A stretch of DNA of 44,424 nucleotides from a gamma proteobacterium symbiont of Ctena orbiculata (GCA_003058525.1 QBVD01000018.1:1-44424); one strand, 5' to 3'. Positions 16,572 to 25,260 are shown, counted from the first letter of the stretch. Notes: generated by a model from the letters alone, not told the origin. A program made the numbers and translations.

Positions 16572-17357
16572 ATGAATTGTTATATATGCACGGCCACGGC
16601 AGAGTACTACTTCAGTAAACAATTCGACCGCTTCGGTCTCGACATAGTGGACTATGAACGTTGTATGGCATGCGGTACCGTGTACGCTCAAACCCTGTTG
16701 GAACTTCCGGAGCATCAGTGGCAGTCTGTTTGTGAAAACTATCACAGCAGCTATCGTGGCAGTGGTGAGAATCCCGATGACCCCAACTGGCATGTCAGGC
16801 TTGAACAACAAGCCAAGGTCCTGTCGAAACTTGCCGACATCGGACTGCTGGCTACCGACAAGCCCTGGCTGGATTATGGTTGTGGTGAGGGTGAACTCGC
16901 CGGGATGTTGGATACGAGGATTGGGCAGATAGCCCGCTATGACCGTTACTGGAAAAAGGAAGGCTATCTGCAGGAGCCTGACCTGATCCCCGGCCATTTT
17001 GATATGGTGATTTCCACATCCACCCTGGAACATCTGCGCAGCCGATCCAATATGGATGCCTTGGCAAGACTCGTGACCGATGATGGTTGCCTGGGCTTGC
17101 ATACCCTGGTCCGTGGTGAAATTCCACGCGATCCCGATTGGTTCTATCTACTGCCGGTACACACTATTTTTTACACCAACCGCGGAATGGCGCAGCTGTT
17201 CGATCAATGGGGATTCCGCTCCTCATTGTATGTTGTGGAAGCACGGTTATGGGTGTGGTTTCGCAAGCCGCTCAAACAGCTGCTGAAGGAAAAGCCTGAA
17301 CTGGTTTCAATACCGGGTTGGCATGTAGCAGAGGGTTTTATGGCCTATTGGCCGTAG
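16572..17357 (+). CDS. Zinc-ribbon class I SAM methyltransferase
   Basis: The 261-residue product opens with MNCYIC and has a second pair in YERCMACG; Cys3, Cys6, Cys31 and Cys34 form a probable zinc ribbon, as seen in several sugar C-methyltransferases. The SAM fold follows: KPWLDYGCGEGELAGML (98-114), a DMVISTSTLEHL segment corresponding to motif IV, and a GLHTLVRGEIP strand. The family includes methyltransferases acting on sugars or quinone-like substrates. Short spacing (29 bp) to the sulfotransferase gene downstream suggests co-transcription. Confidence 0.75.
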   Translation: MNCYICTATAEYYFSKQFDRFGLDIVDYERCMACGTVYAQTLLELPEHQWQSVCENYHSSYRGSGENPDDPNWHVRLEQQAKVLSKLADIGLLATDKPWLDYGCGEGELAGMLDTRIGQIARYDRYWKKEGYLQEPDLIPGHFDMVISTSTLEHLRSRSNMDALARLVTDDGCLGLHTLVRGEIPRDPDWFYLLPVHTIFYTNRGMAQLFDQWGFRSSLYVVEARLWVWFRKPLKQLLKEKPELVSIPGWHVAEGFMAYWP

Positions 17358-17386
17358 TGGTCATAATCAAACTATGAGAAACAGCC

Positions 17387-18397
17387 ATGTCGCAAGAAAT
17401 GGGCAATGAATCCAGAACTGATGCATTTCGCCGCAATCCCGAGTTAGAGAGCCTGATAGAACGTCTCAATAACATATTACTGAGATCTGCCGAGCAAGAA
17501 CTTGCTCAATTCAAAGCCCCCGAACTGCCACTGGTATTGGTCGTGGGTGGTCCCCGTTCCGGCACGACACTGATGATGCAGTGGCTGGCGGCCAGCGGCT
17601 GTTTCGGATATCCATCCAACCTGATCGCCCGTTTCTATAAAGCGCCCTATATCGGTGCGCTTATCCATGAAATGCTGGTAAACCCGAAATATCATTATAA
17701 GCATGATTTCGAGGACATTCGAGCCTACACCATGCACAGCAGCTTCGTCTCTGATCTTGGCAAAACCGACGGTCTGGCCGCACCCAATGTATTCTGGTAT
17801 TTCTGGCGACGTTTCTTCGATTTTGATGACTGCCCCTATCTCGATGAAACAAAACAGGAAGCGGCTGACACCCGTTATTTCGTCAAGGAACTGGCCGCTC
17901 TCGAGTCGGCCTTCGCGAAGCCATTTGCCATGAAGGGCATCATCGTCAATTGGAATCTTGACTTTATCAACCGGCTGTTCGGCAAAATCCTGTTTATACA
18001 TGTTCGCCGTGAACCCGCCTATCAGATGCTCTCCATTCTGAAAGCACGTGAACGATTCAGGGGGGATCGTCGTTTATGGTGGGGATTCAAGCCGCCGGAA
18101 TATAATGCCTTGGCCCTGAACACACCAGAGCACGAGGTCGCTGCGCAGATCCATTTCACACGTCAGGCCATTGCGAACAGTTTTGAAAAAATGCCGAGTG
18201 AGCGATGGCTGTCGATAGACTATGAGCGGTTTTGTGAAAACCCGGCAATGGTCTATGGTCTGATCCGTGATAGGTTGGCCCAACAGGATTACGCCCTACC
18301 TGAGCGCTATACGGGACAGGCTAATTTCAGTAACAGCAACAATGCCTGCACTACCGACGTAAAATCACTTGAGACGATATATTCCGAGATCGGCTAA
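17387..18397 (+). CDS. PAPS-dependent sulfotransferase family protein
   Basis: The 336-residue product has the 5'-phosphosulfate-binding loop GGPRSGTTLMMQWL (54-67), the key feature of the sulfotransferase fold. A likely 3'-phosphate-binding segment is KILFIHVRREPAYQMLSIL near residue 200, and a C-terminal RWLSIDYERFCENPA strand is also typical. Such enzymes move sulfate from PAPS to hydroxyls or amines of glycans, lipids or small molecules. No PAPS synthesis genes are visible in the window. Start ATG 17387; the ribosome-binding site is weak. A MITE lies 20 bp beyond the stop. Confidence 0.82.
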   Translation: MSQEMGNESRTDAFRRNPELESLIERLNNILLRSAEQELAQFKAPELPLVLVVGGPRSGTTLMMQWLAASGCFGYPSNLIARFYKAPYIGALIHEMLVNPKYHYKHDFEDIRAYTMHSSFVSDLGKTDGLAAPNVFWYFWRRFFDFDDCPYLDETKQEAADTRYFVKELAALESAFAKPFAMKGIIVNWNLDFINRLFGKILFIHVRREPAYQMLSILKARERFRGDRRLWWGFKPPEYNALALNTPEHEVAAQIHFTRQAIANSFEKMPSERWLSIDYERFCENPAMVYGLIRDRLAQQDYALPERYTGQANFSNSNNACTTDVKSLETIYSEIG

Positions 18398-18417
18398 TCA
18401 ACCAGCGGATTTCAAAC

Positions 18418-18696
18418 TGATTACCCACAATACTCAGCCACCGATTAGTGATCGTGGACTTTATAAGCAAGCCGCAAATGCTTGCAAAATAGTTTTAAGT
18501 CCGCAAATGAACGCGAATAAACACAAATCCATCCTACAGCTCGTGCGACACGAGATTCGTGGGGACTATCTCACAATAATTATTGGTTTATCCCCCCAAA
18601 AAGGCGCATATTCGCGTCTATTTGCGACTTGCATTCACAGCATCCTCTGTAAGGGTGAATTAGGCTAAACACATAGCTGAGAATTGTGGGTAATCA
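18418..18696. mobile_element. MITE of 279 bp related to the IS1595 element
   Basis: Bounded by inverted terminal repeats at 18418-18438 and 18676-18696 that match at 20 of 21 positions (TGATTACCCACAAT then CTCAGC). The same end occurs at 226-246 beside the IS1595 transposase with three differences. No reading frame is plausible inside. Flanking 8-bp sequences (TTTCAAAC and AGAATATT) are not duplicated, so the insertion is old or was rearranged. Inside lie a second inverted repeat and a small hairpin, listed separately. Confidence 0.65.
18502..18626. repeat. Internal inverted repeat of the MITE
   Basis: CGCAAATGAACGCGAATA at 18502-18519 recurs in inverted form in 18603-18626 (reverse complement CGCAAATAGACGCGAATA), differing at two positions. 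Between the arms is a perfect hairpin CTCGTG-CGA-CACGAG at 18540-18554. Repeats of this ACGCGAATA type are often dispersed in proteobacterial genomes. The arms could fold the transcript into a large cruciform or hairpin. Confidence 0.55.
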
Positions 18697-18721
18697 AGAA
18701 TATTTGGGCCTGTTAACATGA

Positions 18722-19891
18722 TTATACACTGGTCAGGACTCTGATAATTGAGGCAACTGCATCCACCTTCTCATCATCCATTTCCGGTCCCGCCGGTAGC
18801 ACGATTACCCGTTCTGAAACTCGTTCACTATTGACAAGAAAGCTGCCGGCTTTCGGATAGAGATCCGAATAGGGTTTTTTTCGATGACAACAGGGCCAAA
18901 AATAGCGTCTTGCCAATACGTTTTCGGCCTGAAGCGCATCGACAATCTGATCACGTGTTACTGGCGAGTTATCCGTCACTTCAACAACCACATATTGATA
19001 ATTGTTGGATTCCTGTTCGTCATAGGCAAGCAGGTCTACTGTTGCAACATCAGCAAGTACTCTGCTATAGGCCTGATATACACTGCGATTATGATCGATG
19101 ACCTTGTCTATGGATTGGATATTGGTCAACCCCATAGCCGCGGCTATTTCCGTCATTTTACCGTTGGTGCCAGGGTGAATGACATTGTCGACACCGGAAA
19201 AACCGAAATTACGCATCAGCCTCATGGTCTCGGCCAGTTCATCGTCATTGGTAAGAACGGCTCCACCTTCAAAGGTATGGAAAAATTTCGTGGCGTGAAA
19301 ACTCAATACTTCACAACTGCCGAAGTTGCCGACTTTTGTCCCGGCATGGGTACACCCGAATGCATGTGCGGCATCGAACATCAACTTCAATTGATACTCA
19401 TCTGCGATTGACTGCAGTGCCTCCACAGCGGCAATCCTTCCCCAGAGATGCACACCGATAATGCCGGTGGTGCGCGGGGTGATCATGCGCCGGACCGCTG
19501 CAGGATCGAGATTGTGTGTATGTGGATCGATATCGGCAAATATCGGTGTGATCGCCTGCCAATGGAGCGCATGGGCCGTGGCGATGAAGGTGTATGAGGG
19601 AACAATCACCTCTCCCTTCAACTGTAATGCACGGATTGCAATCTCCAGGGCGACCGTGCCGCTGCACATTGCCACACAGTGGGACACATCGTGATAATCG
19701 GCGATACGCCCTTCAAGCTCTCGAACCACGGGGCCGTTATTCGTCAGCCATTGACGGTCGAGTATCTCATTCGTGAAGCGTAAAAACAGTTCCCGATCGC
19801 CGATGCATGGACGGCCGACGTGGAGGGGTTCAGTAAATGCCGGCTCGGCGCCATTGATGGCCAAATCGTGGGTGGTGTTTAACTGTTTCAT
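18722..19891 (-). CDS. DegT/DnrJ/EryC1/StrS-type PLP-dependent aminotransferase
   Basis: The 389-residue product belongs to the sugar aminotransferase family that uses PLP to convert keto-sugars to amino-sugars. Signatures are GRPCIGDRELFLRFTNEIL, CSGTVALEIAIRAL (PLP phosphate region), VIVPSYTFIATAHAL, FDAAHAFGCTH (Asp binding the pyridine nitrogen) and SFHATKFFHTFEGGAV, where the Lys forms the Schiff base. The cluster upstream also contains a NeuD-type acyltransferase, and aminotransferase followed by N-acylation is a known sequence in amino-sugar synthesis. The direction is opposite to the sulfotransferase gene; the MITE separates them. Confidence 0.86.
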   Translation of the reverse strand: MKQLNTTHDLAINGAEPAFTEPLHVGRPCIGDRELFLRFTNEILDRQWLTNNGPVVRELEGRIADYHDVSHCVAMCSGTVALEIAIRALQLKGEVIVPSYTFIATAHALHWQAITPIFADIDPHTHNLDPAAVRRMITPRTTGIIGVHLWGRIAAVEALQSIADEYQLKLMFDAAHAFGCTHAGTKVGNFGSCEVLSFHATKFFHTFEGGAVLTNDDELAETMRLMRNFGFSGVDNVIHPGTNGKMTEIAAAMGLTNIQSIDKVIDHNRSVYQAYSRVLADVATVDLLAYDEQESNNYQYVVVEVTDNSPVTRDQIVDALQAENVLARRYFWPCCHRKKPYSDLYPKAGSFLVNSERVSERVIVLPAGPEMDDEKVDAVASIIRVLTSV

Positions 19892-19971
19892 TCACTGTAG
19901 ATTAACAAACAACCCTGAAGGAAAATATAATGCAACAGGGTTCCTACAATGTATAGTTAAAACCGACAGGA

Positions 19972-20526
19972 TCACTTGCCGAACATTTCACCCAGATCGC
20001 GCACCATGTACCTGGCGGCGCGAAGCCAGGCCTTCTCATTGTCCCCCCTGAAATCGTAGGCCTTGCTGATCACCGTCTTTTTGCTCTCCACATCCTTGAC
20101 CTCGATATGCATGGTCAGAATAAGCATGCTCATTTTATAAATCCAGCCGATCATCACCTTATCACCCTCAACCATTTCAGCCAGATCGTATTCGCAAAGA
20201 TTACAGGTGTGTATATAGGTGCCCAAGCGGGCGGCATTGACCGCATCGTTGACTTGCTGCTGCGAGACCACATCGAATATACCCTCATTTTCGATTGTCT
20301 CGCCGATAAAACCGGTAATTTTTTCCAGCATCTTCTGGTGACGGGTACTACCCCCCGGAACCGGGGTATTGTCGACGATCTCGAAAGGCAGCACGACGAG
20401 CCTTTCACGCTGCGCCGCTTTGCTTGCAACAGGCGAAAGGATACAAGCGATCAAAGCCACGAAAGCCGCCAGTTGAACAATTTTCGGGCTCTCAATGCTG
20501 CCGGGATAACACTTTAATATATTCAT
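19972..20526 (-). CDS. DUF2380 exported protein
   Basis: The 184-residue product starts at ATG 20526, chosen because GGGAGG lies six bases upstream; a frame-open TTG at 20550 has no such site. An N-terminal signal peptide (hydrophobic IVQLAAFVALIACIL, cleavage near SKAAQ) leads into a domain opening RLVVLPFEIVDNTP, a pattern I link to DUF2380 proteins. A CNLC pair occurs near residue 110. Function unknown; it is likely periplasmic or outer-membrane associated. The gene overlaps the end of the nucleotidyltransferase-like gene, so it is the last cistron of block A. Confidence 0.68.
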   Translation of the reverse strand: MNILKCYPGSIESPKIVQLAAFVALIACILSPVASKAAQRERLVVLPFEIVDNTPVPGGSTRHQKMLEKITGFIGETIENEGIFDVVSQQQVNDAVNAARLGTYIHTCNLCEYDLAEMVEGDKVMIGWIYKMSMLILTMHIEVKDVESKKTVISKAYDFRGDNEKAWLRAARYMVRDLGEMFGK

Positions 20527-21463
20527 CGGTTGCCTCCCTGTTGGTGCCAATCACGATGCGAAGATGGCCGGCGCTTGAAACTTCCAACTGGCCCCGAATC
20601 GCCACCTGTTCCCCCTGCACGGCCTGGCCCACATAGGTGGCGGTATAGCTGACAGCCTCCTTTATGGCGGGATGATCCAATATGTAACGAGCGGGGTATT
20701 CGAAGCTGTGACTGTCATCGACAACGTATACTTTCAGGTTGTGCGTGCCTTGCTTTCTGTAGCAGAGCAGGTCCTGCCATGGGTTGGGATTCAGGTATGT
20801 AATATCGAATTTTGTTCCTTCAATTGCTGCCTTATTATATTTTCTCTGTTCATGCCAGAGATATTCATCAAATGTGAGCGAACAGCCGCGCCGGTCATAG
20901 GCCTCTCGCCACAGGGTGCTATCCAGCGGCTGTAACTGTCGTTTTGCCAGCAGAGATTTTATGATCTCCCGGGCTTTACGGAACACCGTTTGCCGGTAGA
21001 AGAGCAGATCGATATCGGAAGTTCTTTTTTGCGCCCCAATCAGCAGAGAGCCGGTAACACCTATCCCCTCCGGATCCAGCCCGTTTACTTCAAACAGGGC
21101 CATCAGACGATGCAGCTTCTGCTCGATTTCATCGTGTGGGGTCTGCAGGCGCATTCTCCGTAATCTCTGTCGCGGTTGATGATGCACACAGACCAGGTCA
21201 CGGTGAACCCCATGCAGGGTGACGTCTCTTGCCCTGGAATAGTGAATATAGTGTGGATAGTGATTTTTCAGCAACTCATCCCCCTCCCGGGTCGACAGCT
21301 TTTGATATCCACCCGGGATACGTCGATATCTCAGGGTTGCGAGCACTCTCTCTTCATCAAGATCCCCAGCCACCACGGCGAAGACCAGCCCCTCCGCCGT
21401 CTCGATAAAGTCCTTCGGCTGATAGCTGTTCAAGGCGTCTATCCCGCACCGCTCTTCAACCAT
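20492..21463 (-). CDS. Nucleotidyltransferase-fold protein in the H4MPT island
   Basis: The 323-residue product contains GVTGSLLIGAQKRTSDIDLLFY, which has the GS loop followed by DxD of polymerase-beta-type nucleotidyltransferases (metal-binding carboxylates). The N-terminal third (VFAVVAGDLDEERVLATLRY) and the C-terminal part with DHPAIKEAVSYTATYVGQAV are not recognised. The start ATG lies inside the last codons of MfnB, a 25-bp overlap that implies coupling. Its placement among H4MPT/methylofuran genes suggests a role in cofactor synthesis or turnover, such as nucleotide activation of an intermediate, but this is inference. Confidence 0.6.
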   Translation of the reverse strand: MVEERCGIDALNSYQPKDFIETAEGLVFAVVAGDLDEERVLATLRYRRIPGGYQKLSTREGDELLKNHYPHYIHYSRARDVTLHGVHRDLVCVHHQPRQRLRRMRLQTPHDEIEQKLHRLMALFEVNGLDPEGIGVTGSLLIGAQKRTSDIDLLFYRQTVFRKAREIIKSLLAKRQLQPLDSTLWREAYDRRGCSLTFDEYLWHEQRKYNKAAIEGTKFDITYLNPNPWQDLLCYRKQGTHNLKVYVVDDSHSFEYPARYILDHPAIKEAVSYTATYVGQAVQGEQVAIRGQLEVSSAGHLRIVIGTNREATDEYIKVLSRQH

Positions 21464-22176
21464 CGACTCAACGCCGGCACCGTCCGCTCTCTTCGTGTGG
21501 CTGCTTGCGCGAGGGCATCATGTATCGCACGCAGCCGGTGTGGTGCAATACCGGCTGTGCGCTTGCGCCCTTCACATAGCGCGCCGCGAAAACCGAGATA
21601 GTCGGGCAATAGGCAATGCAGTTGGGGGATATCTTCCAATCGCAGGGATCCGGCGAGACCGCTTATCATGTCGAGTGCCCTGACCTCGCTCACGAACCGT
21701 TCGAGCCGGTTCAGATCCATGTGATCCAGCAATCCTCCCCCACCCTTCTCAGCCGTGTCGAGCATGACACCGCGAAAACCGGAGCCGGCAAACTCAGCCA
21801 GCCTCTCCAGCGGCGGTTCACGATCCGCGAAAAGGACAGCAACCACCTTATGCCTGTGGGTGAGTCTACTGATGGCCTGCAGGCATCGGGTCAGGTTTTC
21901 AGGGGAGAAAAAACCGACCTTGACATAGTCCACACCGCATTCGGCGGTCCGGCCGATTGCCTGAGCGAGTTGTTGCGGCTCGGCGGGCAGATCGCCGACA
22001 GTGGCACTGACCGGGCAACGGCCGCCACAGCTGGCCGCCAGGCTGCGAATCGACTCGATCGGAAGGGCACCCAATGCGCCGGTGTGGGGATTCTTCAGAT
22101 CGATGATGTCCACCCCAGCTTGAATGGCTGATTCAAGTTCCCGCCAGTCGATTACACTGGCCAACATGCGCGTCAT
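21439..22176 (-). CDS. mfnB: MfnB-like (5-formylfuran-3-yl)methyl phosphate synthase
   Basis: In archaea MfnB condenses two molecules of glyceraldehyde-3-phosphate into the furan precursor of methanofuran. The 245-residue product shows the TIM-barrel lysines of the family: VDIIDLKNPHTGALGA (Lys28), VDYVKVGFF (Lys86) and GVMLDTAEKGGGGLLDH (Lys144). This supports a bacterial enzyme for methylofuran synthesis. ATG 22176 overlaps the DUF447 gene stop (ATGA) and gives the family's usual length; an upstream frame extension to 22227 is not needed. Confidence 0.85.
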   Translation of the reverse strand: MTRMLASVIDWRELESAIQAGVDIIDLKNPHTGALGALPIESIRSLAASCGGRCPVSATVGDLPAEPQQLAQAIGRTAECGVDYVKVGFFSPENLTRCLQAISRLTHRHKVVAVLFADREPPLERLAEFAGSGFRGVMLDTAEKGGGGLLDHMDLNRLERFVSEVRALDMISGLAGSLRLEDIPQLHCLLPDYLGFRGALCEGRKRTAGIAPHRLRAIHDALAQAATRRERTVPALSRWLKSGAG

Positions 22177-22742
22177 AACGCATCCTCCATTTGCCGCCGG
22201 AACTCGTCCACGCGTGCCATCAACCATGCCCAGGCTGCCTGCTCCCGTTCGCCAGCGGTCTTTTCAATGGCGATGCTGAGATAGGCGAGTTCGGCCTCGA
22301 TCTTCTCCCACGGCAACCGTCCGAGGCGGCTGACCAGAATTGCCAGTTCCAGTACGGCCGCCTGGGCCCGATTGAATCCCTGAAACGGCCGGTGGCTGGT
22401 TTCGTGGAGCGGTTTGCAGATCAGGCGCGGGCGGATCTTATCCTCCTCCACCCTCAACAGAGCCACCTCGCAGTGAGCCAGGGCATCGACCAGTCGAGGC
22501 GCAGCCACCTTGTCCGCCTCGACCAGGGGCCAATCATAGCGTCCCGTGAGACAGCCGGCGAAGACCCTGACATCATCGCAATAATTGATGACGGCGCACT
22601 CCCCGGTGAGGATATTGTCGAGTGTTCGCGAGGGACGGAAGGGAGCGATCACGACCTCCCCTTCCCGCCAGACAACACCCATGGGCGCAATCTGATTTTC
22701 ACCTTCCCGGCTGCGACTGGTAACGATAACTTCGTTGATCAT
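22173..22742 (-). CDS. DUF447 protein (FMN split-barrel type)
   Basis: The 189-residue product begins MINEVIVTSRSREGENQIAP and has the DUF447 pattern (PMGV, then FRPSRTLDNI, then VINYCDDVRVFAGCLTGRYD). Members have a flavin-reductase-like split barrel and are found in methanogens and in bacteria with H4MPT. Their reaction is not established; a reductive step in cofactor synthesis is possible. It is coupled at both ends by ATGA overlaps to the DHPS-like and MfnB genes, so it belongs firmly to the pathway operon. Confidence 0.78.
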   Translation of the reverse strand: MINEVIVTSRSREGENQIAPMGVVWREGEVVIAPFRPSRTLDNILTGECAVINYCDDVRVFAGCLTGRYDWPLVEADKVAAPRLVDALAHCEVALLRVEEDKIRPRLICKPLHETSHRPFQGFNRAQAAVLELAILVSRLGRLPWEKIEAELAYLSIAIEKTAGEREQAAWAWLMARVDEFRRQMEDAL

Positions 22743-24145
22743 GAGGTCTTCCCGACCTGGCTGGTTTTTTTCATGGTAGTACCCGGTTCCTGCTGGCGAT
22801 TCATATCCTGCTCGACCTCTGCCAGTGCCGAACCCCAGCCTAACGGTTGATCCTGCACATAACGTTTGCCGAGTTGATGGCCGATCTGCGCCCGAGCCAG
22901 CTCGACACCCAGATAGAATGCATGCCCGCCATCTTCTTCGACCCCCAGCTGAGGATAGAAATCGAAAGGATCATCGTGGGTGATCAGGCCATCCCTGTTG
23001 TAGAGATGGATGCCTTCGTCGCTGACCTGGATGCGGAAATTAGGGTCGCGGATGTCAGCGGCCAGCTCACTGATCTGGGTGAAGGTATAGGGGTAAGGTT
23101 TTGTTTCGTGCAGACCTGTCAGGCGGTTGTCGACCTGTTTCGGCAGGCTGTTCCGTTGGCGCGCCCAGTACATGATACGTCGCGCCGCATCCGCTTCCCG
23201 CACCGCGCTGCGGCAGTGAGGGCTGACCTGCGTGGTAAGGATGTTGGTGATATGAAGCTCCGAGATGATACCCATCATCACTGCATTGATGCCGGTGGTA
23301 TCGGCTTCGGTCAACTCTGTGATATTTCCCACTCCCATCATGATCTCCGTGTCCGGATGGTCGCTTCGTAGACGTTGATAGCGGACGATGGATTCGGTGA
23401 AACCGAAGTGGATGGGATCGAGAATGGGATCGGCGATGTAACCACGCCCTTCTGCATCGAGCCGCCGCATGGCACGCTGCAGGGAGTCGAGGTCACCCGG
23501 CTTGGCCGGAATCAGTACAGGCCTGGACGCCACCTTGTCGGCTATCCATAGATTGGTTTCATGCAGACTCAGCAGGAAGTCGGCGCCCGCTTCCCCGCCA
23601 ATCAGCAGTTCTTCGCTCTGCATCGAATCGACACTGACCCGGTAGCCGGCAGCCTTGAGTGCCCGGACGCTGTCGGCAAGATGGGGAAAGGGTGTATCCG
23701 GCAGACAGCCGAGATCGATGACATCGGCCCCATCGGCGGCATACGCCGCAGCCTGCTGCAGGATTTCCTCGATGATGAGATTGGGGGCGTCGACAATTTC
23801 CGCGAAGATTCGCACATCGTAGTTATCGAGATCGGGTGGCTTGCCTTCGTAACCGAAAAAACGGGGCAGATCCATCAACTCCTCCGGACCCCGGTCTACA
23901 GGAATGCCGAAGTGATGGCTCAGTTCCTCCAGATCACCCCGACAGCGACCCGGCACCAGAATCCGCTGCGCATCGCCGACCTCAGTGAGGCGACGTTTAA
24001 TCATATCGGCAGTCATCAGTGCCGCCACCTTGAGACCGAGGTTGTGCACCCGCCACTCGAATGCCTCTGAGGCCATCTCCCGCAGTACCCGGTGGAGCTG
24101 TTTTTCAGCCAGGGAGCCGGTCAGAAAAAGGATCTTTTCAACCAC
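22739..24145 (-). CDS. Dihydropteroate-synthase-related protein (DUF6513 plus pterin-binding domain)
   Basis: The 468-residue product starts at GTG 24145, seven bases after a GAGGGAG ribosome-binding site; an open extension to 24274 would run into the PTPS gene. The first 110 residues (VVEKILFLTGSLAEKQLHRV) form the N-terminal domain specific to this family. The middle (about 125-330) is a TIM barrel like DHPS: VDAPNLIIEEILQQAAAYAA, GADVIDLGCLPDTPFPH, VSVDSMQSEEL, DPILDPIHFGF. In H4MPT organisms this protein is proposed to act on the pterin moiety, but the reaction is not firmly known. A C-terminal extension of about 120 residues follows. Confidence 0.8.
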   Translation of the reverse strand: MVEKILFLTGSLAEKQLHRVLREMASEAFEWRVHNLGLKVAALMTADMIKRRLTEVGDAQRILVPGRCRGDLEELSHHFGIPVDRGPEELMDLPRFFGYEGKPPDLDNYDVRIFAEIVDAPNLIIEEILQQAAAYAADGADVIDLGCLPDTPFPHLADSVRALKAAGYRVSVDSMQSEELLIGGEAGADFLLSLHETNLWIADKVASRPVLIPAKPGDLDSLQRAMRRLDAEGRGYIADPILDPIHFGFTESIVRYQRLRSDHPDTEIMMGVGNITELTEADTTGINAVMMGIISELHITNILTTQVSPHCRSAVREADAARRIMYWARQRNSLPKQVDNRLTGLHETKPYPYTFTQISELAADIRDPNFRIQVSDEGIHLYNRDGLITHDDPFDFYPQLGVEEDGGHAFYLGVELARAQIGHQLGKRYVQDQPLGWGSALAEVEQDMNRQQEPGTTMKKTSQVGKTS

Positions 24146-24152
24146 CGCGTTG

Positions 24153-24159
24153 CTCCCTC
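24153..24159 (-). promoter_or_regulatory. Ribosome-binding site that decides the DHPS-like start
   Basis: The complement of 24153-24159 reads GAGGGAG and lies seven bases before GTG 24145. It supports that start over any upstream one, leaving a 26-bp gap to the PTPS gene. Confidence 0.6.
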
Positions 24160-24171
24160 GACACGACCATC

Positions 24172-24684
24172 TCAATCTCCTCCCGAGTGGATCACACGTC
24201 GGCAGATACCCCACTGATGATCCGCCTCTTCCACAGCCACCTCGAGGGTCTTCACATGGGTCAAGGCAGCGCATGCTTCGAGTTTTGGCAGCAACGACTC
24301 CATGATGTACCAGGCAATCATTTCAGCTGTCGTGTTCGCCACAGGCAGTATCAGGCAGTTGCCGGCCGGCAGGGAAAACACCTTGTCATAACTCGAAACC
24401 TCTAGTTGACCGCCGCTCTTTTTGATTGCGACTTCATCGCTTTTGCCCGGTAAAAGAACCTTGTCATGAAGCCCTGAACAGATTTCAGCGGCAAGCCGGT
24501 TGAGTTGGACGAAATCGATCACGAATGCGTCTTCGTTATTGTCGCCATAGGCCTGGATGCGGAGATGAAAATTGTGTCCGTGAAGGTTTTCACAGCTATT
24601 GTCGAAAGTGATGAAATGGGCGGAGTTGAAATGTAACTCCCCCGGGTGAACGTTGACTGCGAATGTCTGAGCGTGATTGAGCAA
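24172..24684 (-). CDS. 6-pyruvoyl-tetrahydropterin synthase / QueD family protein
   Basis: The 170-residue product has the full PTPS zinc site: His23 in LHFNSAHFITF, and His35 and His37 in CENLHGHNF. Cys31 in the CxxxHGH arrangement is the catalytic cysteine. A VEEADHQWG strand near the end is also typical. It would act on dihydroneopterin triphosphate or a derivative, plausibly an early pterin step feeding H4MPT. It starts with TTG 24684, seven bases after GGAG. First gene of block A; a possible -10 (TATAAA) lies about 50 bp upstream on this strand. It could alternatively serve queuosine synthesis, but no que genes are nearby. Confidence 0.82.
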   Translation of the reverse strand: MLNHAQTFAVNVHPGELHFNSAHFITFDNSCENLHGHNFHLRIQAYGDNNEDAFVIDFVQLNRLAAEICSGLHDKVLLPGKSDEVAIKKSGGQLEVSSYDKVFSLPAGNCLILPVANTTAEMIAWYIMESLLPKLEACAALTHVKTLEVAVEEADHQWGICRRVIHSGGD

Positions 24685-25260
24685 AGGTTGGCTCCAAATA
24701 TATTGTTAACCCGACACTTTTATAGTTACGGCGATAAGCCTTTTTACCAGTTCGAGAAGTAACATGGGTCAAGGTAAGCGTCAACCTGGCCATCAATAGC
24801 AATGCAAGATTGGATCCAACTAAATATAGCGGATCTGCATATAAGCATTCGAATTATCAGTTAATTCAGCAACAAAGCAGCGATACTTCAATAGAAAAAT
24901 CGGGTAAACGGCCGATTTTGGCGGTTATGGTGAATTATAGCCACACTCAGTCGCGGCACGATCAGACTGGATTCGTATCTACGATAAGGGACGTTATGGC
25001 AAGGGGGCGCGGAAATCCGGGATATGGTTTAAGCGATGTATGACGGGAATGACACAGGCTGTGTCTCAAATATGCAAAGCCTGTGACCACTGAGCCCGAT
25101 GGCAATCTGAGATCTGCATGGTTGTCTTTATTGATGGAGGCATGACAGCTCCCCTCCCTGCTCCTTGAGATGGGAATCCAGAGTGGCACTTTGCCCTACC
25201 CTACGAAACCGATTTGAGAGATTCTGTCATGCTGAGCGAAATACAGACGCCAGCAGAGCT
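24685..25260. promoter_or_regulatory. Intergenic region with the block A promoter
   Basis: About 575 bp. The left 80 bp should contain the promoter of the PTPS operon. The rest shows no reliable frame; a 77-codon plus-strand ORF at 24810-25043 lacks a ribosome-binding site and recognisable features. No clear terminator is seen for the protease-like gene that ends at 25261. Confidence 0.4.

Noticed and set aside
18410-18704. Target-site duplication around the MITE
   Set aside because: The 8-bp flanks TTTCAAAC and AGAATATT do not match.
24146-24274. N-terminal extension of the DHPS-like protein
   Set aside because: Low-complexity Arg/Gly/Cys composition overlapping the PTPS gene; a GAGGGAG site favours GTG 24145.
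24810-25043. 77-codon plus-strand ORF between blocks A and the zincin gene
   Set aside because: No ribosome-binding site and no recognisable protein features.
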